Source: Prorocentrum cordatum
Taxonomy: Eukaryota; Sar; Dinophyceae; Prorocentrales; Prorocentraceae
DNA length: 64,000 nt
Reading direction: 5' to 3'
Assembly (NCBI GenBank): GCA_963575745.1
Contig: CAUYUJ010016294.1
Location: forward strand, 274,133 to 338,132
Each line of letters starts with the position of its first letter. The first letter of the stretch is position 1. This document shows positions 57,712 through 64,000 of the stretch, in pieces. Made by a program: the position numbers and the translations under genes. Below the pieces are notes generated by a model. That model saw only the letters and a program-made list of their open reading frames with translations, made no database searches and was not told the origin of the DNA.

Positions 57712-60116
57712 TCACGCAGACTTGCGAGCCCGCTTCGATTGAAGAACGGGCTCAGATATCTTCGCCTTTTTTGTAGTGGCAACCGCCTCCAAGTTAAGCA
57801 CCGGCTCCTCGTGCTCGGCAACTTTCTTGAAGTTCGTGGCGCACGGGATGGTGATGTCGATCGTTGGGCCCGTCATCTTCTCGCCGACCACGGGGCGCTT
57901 CGCTTTCGCCGTAAGCATGGTGAGCTCGCAGTTGCACTTGGCCCTGTCAGACTCCACGCTGAGGCACCAGTACTGGCTAACGAACTCATCGGCCGGCGGC
58001 GACGGCATGATGAACATCTTCGGGGCGCCGTCCACGGGGGCGCTGACCTCGAGAGCCCTGGGCGGGCACGCCGCGACGTCCTTCGTCTGCGGCACAACGG
58101 ACCGAGTACCAGGCGCTGCGACGTAGCATCCAATGCCGAGCTCCTTCGTGGCAAGCACTGCCCTTACAGGTTTCTTCATGGGCCTGGCGCGCTGCACCCC
58201 GTGTTTGCGATGCAGCGCATTAAGCGCGGCAAAGATCATGCTTTTGAGCTCGAAAGTGATGCAGTCCTTGTCGTTGACAGCATCGCAGTGGGGATAGTTG
58301 GCCATGAACTCCCTAGCCTTGCAAGTCTGGAACAGCTCTTCGACTTCCTGCAATGGTTTGGATGTAATGCTATCGCCGTCAAGCGTGCCGTCAAATTTCA
58401 AATTCTTGAAAGTAACAGTACCATTGCCACTGACATCCGCTATCTTCCAAATATCCACCATTGCCAGCGGCGTGCCCTCGGATGGCTTTCGGAGTCTCAA
58501 GTGCGCGCCGACAACGATGTCCTTGTTGAGCGCAGTGGTCTGGCCCAAGCCCGATGCCTCGCCACCGTCGGTATACTGCACGAAATTTGCCGCCAAAGCT
58601 GACGAGGCGGCACCATCTTCTGATGGATGCGTCGGGCCATCACCTGGGTTGCCGTCCAACTTGGCGATGAACTCCTCAAGGATCGCCACCAACCCCTTCT
58701 TCCCCGTGGCGTCCTTGCCCTTGCCATCGGAGCCCGCGCCCTTGATCTTCGCCTTGTCCTGTTTGTCCATCAGGAAGTCCACGACGTCGATCATGAGCTG
58801 GCCCTTCAACGACTCTTTCACTGACGGGTCCAACTCCACTTCCTCGAGCATGGCCTTCGCGCGCATCAGGGCGCCGTTCGCCTGCGTCACCGCCTGGCGT
58901 TTGTCGGGCTTTGAGAGCATGGCCAAGTCGGGCTTGGTGACATACCCTGCGAACCCGTCCCTCACGCAGTCCTCCGCCGCGGCGTGCCGAAACAGGACGG
59001 CATTCACCACGTGCGCTGGCATGCAGCCGGTGGGGAACTTGAGCTCCGCCAGCTGCTTGAAGAACAAGCCTGACACCACGCGGTCGGAAGGCACGTAGTG
59101 GTTGAGCAGGGGCGCTAGCTCCTCAATCAAACCACCGCTGGGCATGCCGCCCCACTTGATGATGTAGTCTACCATGTCTGGGATGTCCATTGCTCTCGGA
59201 GGCTGTGACTTCAACACCTTCTTGGCGACGGCCTTCCAGTCGGGCTGCGCGCCCATGGAGGACGCCGCGTCAATGATGCTCAACAGGTTCTGGAACCAAG
59301 TCTCGCCTGAACCGCTCCCCGCCTATATGATGCGCCCGCCGCTGCCGCGACAACAGCAACCGATGCCGCAATTGACTGTCGCTGCACACAAACCACGAAA
59401 CACGCCGACGACGACTATCGCGCTAACGAAAGGGGGCTGAACGGATACTATGAAAAAATAATGAAGAGGGAGGAGGACATCGGAGGAAAGAAGAAAGGGG
59501 GACAACCTTCGGACGTCTGCTGCACCGTGTTAAGAGCGTCGCCGACGATTTTGGCAACCATGGGCAACGCCGCGTGGACGACCCACTTCACGACGGTAAA
59601 CTTGACACCGTTGGCGATCGCGTCCCTGAGTAGACCCCTCTTGTCTCGGTTGCACACGACGTCGAGGTCCATGTAGCCGTCCTTCGTCAAGCTCTCGTAC
59701 TCGCTCTTGACGCGGTCGTGGACGCAAGCGAACCCGTGAAGACCATGCGTTGCCCCCCACGCCCCAATTCGAATCTCGTCCTCCTGGTACTTTGCGAAAC
59801 ACGGGTGCTTGGCACACTGCTTCACCGTGTACTTTGCGTACTCCTTGGTGTAGGGGTTGTCTTCGCCAGCCGCGGCATTGTTCATGATGGTGGCCAAAGA
59901 GAAACCTGACGTCTTGATGACCTGCACGCGCCCGTGCGCGCGACGCCACTGGACGCTTTCGCCTCCGCGGTTGCTCTCCATGGCGCCCACCTGCTTGCAG
60001 TGGAACACCTGCTGGTACGAATGCTGGTATTTGTGGCACACCGCGAGGATGCGGTCCTTCAGCTCCACGTTGCCTGCTGACTCTTTGCTCTCGGCGTCGT
60101 ACTCGTCGCACAACAT
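57712..60116 (-). CDS. p735-family protein of element B (two exons, intact)
   Basis: Exon 1 60116-59507 (MLCDEYDAES...TVQQTSE) and exon 2 59306-57712 (GETWFQNLLSIID...KSA) join in frame to give about 734 residues. The intron 59506-59307 is GT-AG with AG|G on both sides (CCGAAG|GTT and GTTCAG|GC). Regions matching element A: KFTVVKWVVHAALPMVAKIVGDALN; FFKQLAELKFPTG; DPSVKESLKGQLMIDVVDFLMDK; LRLRKPSEG; IFAALNALHRKHG; FVSQYWCLSVESDRAKCNCEL. A mixed-charge helical middle part (KDKAKIKGAGSDGKGKDATGKKG) and a basic tail (KKAKISEPVLQSKRARK, possible nuclear signal) are visible. The relict spliced leader is about 143 bases before the start. No domain recognised. It is the largest protein of both elements and so its best marker. 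Confidence 0.75.
59307..59506 (-). other. GT-AG intron of p735 (B)
   Basis: 200 bp; the donor follows CCGAAG and the acceptor reads GGTTCAG|GC. Element A has no intron at this position (its frame runs through RVDTSEVSELEG). Confidence 0.75.
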
Positions 60117-60258
60117 TTTGAGTTATCTGTAGCACGCCGTGGCCTTAAACTGTTGAACGTCTGCCGCTCCAGAGTGCATGACTGAAAACAAGCTGGATAG
60201 ATATGCGAACGCACAAATCACGATATACGATCGCCGCTACCAGAGAAACTGAACCACA

Positions 60259-60280
60259 CTAAAGCCAAAACAAGCTACGG
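60259..60280 (-). promoter_or_regulatory. Relict spliced leader before p735 (B)
   Basis: The minus strand reads CCGTAGCTTGTTTTGGCT then TTAG; CCGTAGC and TTTTGGCT match with one inserted base. This keeps the full 5' part of the leader. Confidence 0.8.
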
Positions 60281-60710
60281 AACGTGAGCAGATAGTCGGA
60301 TGGCGCTCAAGACAATCGACGATGTCCCATACAACTTCAGACTCACGATGTCGGAAGGCAGCGGTCAACGATGCATGGCTGATGGCAAGAATGCGATTAC
60401 CGATGTCAAACACAAGTTCACGCACATGTGCGACAATCGCAAACGCTAAATGTGTGCATGCACGTGTGTACGTATGGTGCGATACAGATCGAACTACAAC
60501 TGTTGTACATGTGTGTGGGTACTATGTGTTGGTATGTACGGTGTACACGTTACATACAGTTATAACTGGGTTATGTTGGTGACGATGTAAGTCTTTTATA
60601 ACCTCATACCTCTACATATTTGGTTACTAACTCCTCCGAAGGTTTGTAAACCTTACGGCCGAGTTAGATATGTTATGGCAGCGTTACTACTGGGTTGCGA
60701 GAGGGTTGGC
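60281..60710. other. Element B right subterminal region
   Basis: Contains CAGTTATAACTGGGTTATG, TTTTATAACC, GGTTACTAACTCC and GTTACTACTGGGTTGC. These are short GTTAT/GTTAC motifs like those at the left end. No gene. Confidence 0.6.
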
Positions 60711-60748
60711 TGGAGTTATAACAAGCTTACAACCCAGCGAACAACAAG
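60711..60748 (-). repeat. Element B right terminal inverted repeat
   Basis: Read on plus: GTTATAACAAGCTTACAACC then CAGCGAACAACAAG; imperfect reverse complement of 46846-46885. Confidence 0.85.
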
Positions 60749-61200
60749 TGGGAGCGTGCCGGGAGCGTGCCGGGAGCGTGCCGGGAGCGCCTGGGAGCGC
60801 CCGGGAGCGTGCCGGGAGCGCCCGGGAGCGCCTGGGAGCGCTTGGGAACGCTTGGGAGCGTGCCGGGAGCGTGCCGGGAGCGCCTGGGAGCCCCTGCCTG
60901 GGAGCGCTTCGGGGCGCCTGGGAGCGTGCCAGGAGCGCCTGCGAGCGCCTGGGAGCGTGCCGGGAGCGCCTGCGAGCGCCTGGGAGCGTGCCGGCGCGCT
61001 GTGCCGGAGCCGCTTCCGCTCGCGCCGGCTCGCTCGGAGCGTCGGATATGGTTGTCGCGCCCATCAGGCGCTCGCGCAAGCTTGCGCCGGGCTCGCTTAC
61101 ATCGTTCGGCATGGTATCGTTTCCCTGTCTTTCGCAATGGCACCATTCGAGCTTGCTCAATACGTGGTGTTTTTTCGACTTGAGGGTTTAGGGCTTAGGG
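60749..61200 (+). repeat. Decamer block at the right side of element B
   Basis: Starts TGGGAGCGTGCC, array to about 60995, then CGCGCCGGCTCGCTCGGAGC, TCGTTCGGCATGGTATCG and a TTTAGGG remnant. Nearly the same as 23690-24140. Confidence 0.9.
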
Positions 61201-61830
61201 GTTACACAACGCATTAGCGTCTGCGGACCTCGCAGCGATTTGAATTGGCCCCCGCTATCGCCGAGAGCGCTTCCGCGCGCGCCCGCTCGAAGATCGCGCC
61301 CCCTCCCGCGCGGCGGCTGTCTCCCACAGACGCCCCAGCAGCGCCCGTTGCGCGCCTTTCGCGCGTGCCTGGAGCGCTTGGGAGCGCTTGGGGGCGCCTG
61401 GGAGCACCTGGGAGCGCCTGGGAACGTCCCAGGAGCGCTTGGGTGCGCCTGGGAGCGCTTGTGAGCGCCTGGGAGCGCTTGGGATCGCCTGGGAGCGTGC
61501 CGGGAGCGCCTGCGAGCGCCTGGGAGCGTGCCGGGAGCGCTTGGGTGCGCCTGGGAGCGCTTGCGAGCGCCTGGGAGCGCTTGGGAGCATCTGGGATCAC
61601 TTGGGAGCGTGCCGGGAGCGCCTGAGAGCGCCTGCGAGCGCCTGGGAGCGCTTGGGAGCGCCTGGAAGCGCCTGGGAGCGCTTGGGAGCGCACGGAGGCG
61701 CCCGGCAGCACGGGATGCTTGTCGGGCCGCTCCGGAGTTGCTTCCGCTCGCGCCAGCTCGCACGGAATGCTTGTCGCGCCGTTCCGGAGCCGCTTCCGCT
61801 CGCGCCGGCTCGCTCGGAGCGTCGGATACC
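61201..61830 (+). repeat. Decamer block, copy of 46.23-46.8 kb
   Basis: Begins ACACAACGCATTAGCGTCTG, then the CGCTCGAAGATCGCGCCCCC module, decamer array 61370-61695 and a duplicated CTTCCGCTCGCGCC module (61740 and 61795). Confidence 0.85.
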
Positions 61831-62010
61831 CAGATGCTCCGCGCGCCAAAAAGATGGGGCGCAGAAGCCCAAGATGGGGCGCGACCCATCTCCCGGCGCC
61901 GGACACGAAGATGGGTCGCGACCCATCTTCATTACCGAGATGGTCGCGACCCATTCTCGGTGCGGCCGCGACCCATTTTCGGATGGCAGTCGCGACCCAT
62001 TTCTAAAGAT
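61831..62010. repeat. Palindromic GATGGGTCGCGACCCATC repeats
   Basis: Five or six copies of a palindrome centred on TCGCGA. The best copy, 61908-61929, is perfect over 22 bp (AAGATGGGTCG and its reverse complement). Others have one arm decayed. Confidence 0.85.
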
Positions 62011-62045
62011 AAAATCGCGCATCTGCGCCCCATCTTTGTGCGCAC

Positions 62046-62104
62046 CACTAGAACTTCAGAAAAAACGTCAGGCTGACGTTTCTCAGATTTTTTTCTGAAG
62101 TTTA
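62046..62104. repeat. Nested inverted repeat beginning CACTA
   Basis: CACTAG at 62046, then arms AACTTCAGAAAAAA (62052-62065) and TTTTTTCTGAAGTT (to about 62102). Inside is a second palindrome, ACGTCAG-G-CTGACGT (62065-62079). Could be the terminus of another element to the right; the other end is not in the window. Confidence 0.6.
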
Positions 62105-62736
62105 ACGTTGTCGACCGCTACAAACCTCAAACCACACACCTACACAACGCAGATGTCTTCGTGAACTCAATATGGTGGTTATGGTGATGATGATGTCGAT
62201 GATGCATATTCATGAGTGTGTTGATGGTGATGACGATGGAGACGAAGACGATGGTGATGGTGATGATGAAGAATGTGATGAATGATGATGATGATGACGA
62301 TGATGATGATGAGGATGATGATGGGGATGATGATGATGATGATGGTGCTGATGCGGATGATGGTGATGATGATGATGATAATGTTGATGATTATGATGAT
62401 GCTGATGATGGTGATGATGATGGTGATGGTGATGATGACGATGGTGGCGATCATGTCGCCCTCTTCCTTTTTATTTCCTCCTCTGCTTCCTCATCACATC
62501 CTCCGTACTCTCCCTCATCCTCCCCCCTCCCTCCCTCGTTCTACACACCCTTCCTCAATTATATGCATCCACCGTTCCCTTCTTCCACCGCCACTCCGCC
62601 CCAACATTTCACTGTGCGTTCCCAACCTTCTGCTATCCGTCCTCATTGCGTCCACATTCCGTCATCGCCCATGGGGCCCATATCTCCCCAATCAATCATT
62701 CGTAGCCCCTCTTCCTCCGAGCTCCTTTTTTAAAGA
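62105..62736. other. GAT microsatellite and C/T-rich upstream region
   Basis: 62,180-62,455 is (GATGAT)n with variants; long runs of Asp or Met in translation come from this. 62,460-62,736 is C/T-rich. No gene. Confidence 0.7.
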
Positions 62737-62740
62737 CCTT

Positions 62741-62752
62741 TTTTGGCTCAAG
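62741..62752 (+). promoter_or_regulatory. Relict spliced leader, 3' half, before the plus-strand gene
   Basis: TTTTGGCTCAAG matches the last 12 bases of the leader exactly; the ATG follows 4 bases later. Confidence 0.7.
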
Positions 62753-62756
62753 CGCG

Positions 62757-64000
62757 ATGGCTCAGGCGTCGTGCCTGGCCCTGCGATACGGGGTCCGCGG
62801 ACCCCCTGGCCTCGGCGAGCCACGCATAGGATGTCGTGGAGGTCGGGGACGCGCCCCCCGACCTTCCCCTGGGCCGCGGCTCGCCCAAGAAGCCGCGCAG
62901 GTACTGGATCGAGGGCCTTCTGGCTCGAGCCAGTCCCTGCCCTTGGCCAGGCTGCCCCGACACCATCGCGATGCTCCCTGGCGCGCCTCGGGCGGGTGGG
63001 CCATGGCCCTCCGCCTGGTGCGCGGATGGCGGCTGGGCCCCAGGGTAACCTGGGCGCCTCACCATCGCGCCCGTGGTCCACAGGCCACGCCCGTGCTCTG
63101 GTCTGCGCATGACCTGGTGCGACAACCAAAACCCCCTCCCCCTCCCCCCCTCTCCCTCCCCCTCCCTCCCCCTCCCTCCCCCTCTCTCCCCCTCTCTCCC
63201 CCTCCCTCCCCATTCCCCTTCCCTCCCCCTCCCTCCTCATCCCCCTCTCCCTTCCCCCCCCCCTCCCCCTCCCCCTCCCCCTCCCAATCCCCCCCCCTTC
63301 CCTGCCTTAATCCTGCTGTCCATCATTGTCATTCCGCCCGTCGATCATCTTCCCCACTCTGTTCTCAAGCATTTGGGCTCGAGCTTCGGCCCCACACAAT
63401 TTTGTCTCTATTTTTATTTTTGTATGTCAAGTGTTCCCCGTCGTGTCCCTGTGGCCGAGATCGACCCAATGCAGTTGGGCAACGAATTCAAGAAACACGC
63501 ACTGGCCCAGGGATGCAAAAACGCATTCGCACCCCATTCTTACAACTTCTTAACTAAACCTCGGGCGGCACGCGCCAGATCGCTCCACAACATGTTCGCG
63601 TTGGTGGGCATTCTGAAAATACTCTATTACACCATCCCACCGTCCCTGCTCCGCTCCCCTCCTCGTTCGTCCGTTCCACCGCTTCCCAATGTACTCCGTC
63701 CTTTCCGTTCCCTCGTCCTCGTTCCTCCCGTCGCGCACTCATCCGCCGCCTCCCCAGGTAGATCTGCTCCTGAAAAACATTCCGAACGCCGAGTGCAAAT
63801 GGAGCTGTCTGCGAGGCGCGTGCCTCGTGGTCATCGACAAACACCCCCGTGCACTAATAAACATGAGGAGGCGGATGGGGAGGAGGAGGAGGGGGGATGA
63901 ACATGACGAGGATGAATGAGGAGGAGGAGGAGGAGTGAGATGAGGTGGACGGGGGAGAATGTATGGGACTGAGGGGTGTGGGAGAAGATGGGGATGGCGG
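62757..64000 (+). CDS. Multi-exon gene, plus strand, runs off the window (unknown)
   Basis: Start ATG at 62757 (MAQ), directly after the leader relict. A short GC-AG intron, 62766-62829, joins MAQ to DVVEVGDAPPDLPLGRGSPKKPRRYWIEG (exon 2 from 62830). Exon 2 ends near 63044 at a GT site. Intron 2 is C/T-rich up to about 63431. Exon 3 begins VPRRVPVAEIDPMQLGNEFKKHALAQGCKNAFAPHSYNFLTKPRAARARSLHNMFALVG. After another pyrimidine-rich intron, exon 4 starts at about 63759 (CCCCAG|GTAG): VDLLLKNIPNAECKWSCLRGACLVVIDKH, then a GGA-rich stretch. AG|G junctions make the joins plausible, but exon edges are approximate. Basic and helical; family not recognised. It lies on the opposite strand to element B genes and outside B. 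Confidence 0.5.

Larger units (their letters stand above)
46846..60748 (-). mobile_element. Element B: multigene DNA transposon, about 13.9 kb
   Basis: The left end is CTTAGTTGTTCGTTGTG. The right end read inward is CTTGTTGTTCGCTGGG, and both continue with TTGTAAGC. The inverted repeat runs about 38 bp with few mismatches and one gap. TG flanks both ends (46844-46845 and 60749-60750). Removing the element and one TG gives GGCGCCTGGGAGCG, a normal decamer junction. Subterminal sequence has GTTATAAC and GTTGTAAC motifs. Genes on minus, in transcription order: p735, p240, RapZ-C-like, transposase, p197 and p600. Like element A it lies in the decamer minisatellite at the same base. Confidence 0.8.

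Noticed and set aside
62212-62460. Asp-rich or Met-rich protein
   Set aside because: Translation of a GAT microsatellite in two frames.

Overview
The window looks like nuclear DNA of a dinoflagellate. Four things seen in the sequence support this. (1) Degenerate copies of the dinoflagellate spliced leader, with its 3' half close to TTTTGGCTCAAG, lie just upstream of almost every convincing gene. (2) Introns use GT, GC or GA donors with AG acceptors, and the exon side reads AG|G. (3) TTTAGGG/TTAGGG telomere-like tracts recur. (4) Most of the window is tandem and dispersed repeat, with genes in short one-strand clusters. I cannot name the genus.

Layout: a Pif1/RecD-like helicase tail (2-223); repeat blocks (about 1.0-2.4 kb); arrays of a perfect hairpin satellite mixed with GAC-rich, 9-bp and 10-bp minisatellites (2.45-5.8 kb and 9.5-16.3 kb); a minus-strand cysteine-rich gene with three repeated modules (6.25-9.35 kb); a 460-bp satellite of nine copies with an assembly gap (16.9-21.1 kb); and mosaic blocks built from telomere-like tracts, a GGGAGCGCCT decamer minisatellite and shared modules (21-24.6, 36.5-46.8 and 60.7-62 kb). 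A plus-strand multi-exon gene starts at 62.76 kb and runs off the end.

The main discovery is two related multigene mobile elements: element A (24644-36504, about 11.9 kb) and element B (46846-60748, about 13.9 kb). Each has imperfect terminal inverted repeats beginning CTT. Each is flanked by the dinucleotide TG (CA on the other strand). Both sit at the same position inside the GGGAGCGCCT decamer minisatellite, written GCC-TG-GGAGCG. A paralogous block without an insertion (37700-38580) serves as the empty site for A.

Both elements carry only minus-strand genes. These include a DDE-type transposase-like gene, a large protein of about 735 residues (p735), a protein of about 240 residues (p240) and a p600 family protein. 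B adds a RapZ-C/PTP-loop protein and a 197-residue protein. p735 followed by p240 is conserved in order. Several genes carry single frameshifts or in-frame stops: both transposases, p240 of A and p600 of B. Others are intact, so the copies are decaying or the assembly has small errors.

The likely division of labour is that the transposase moves the unit into the decamer minisatellite, while p735, p240, p600 and RapZ-C are accessory proteins of unknown role. This is inference; none of the accessory families was recognised beyond the RapZ-C-like loop.
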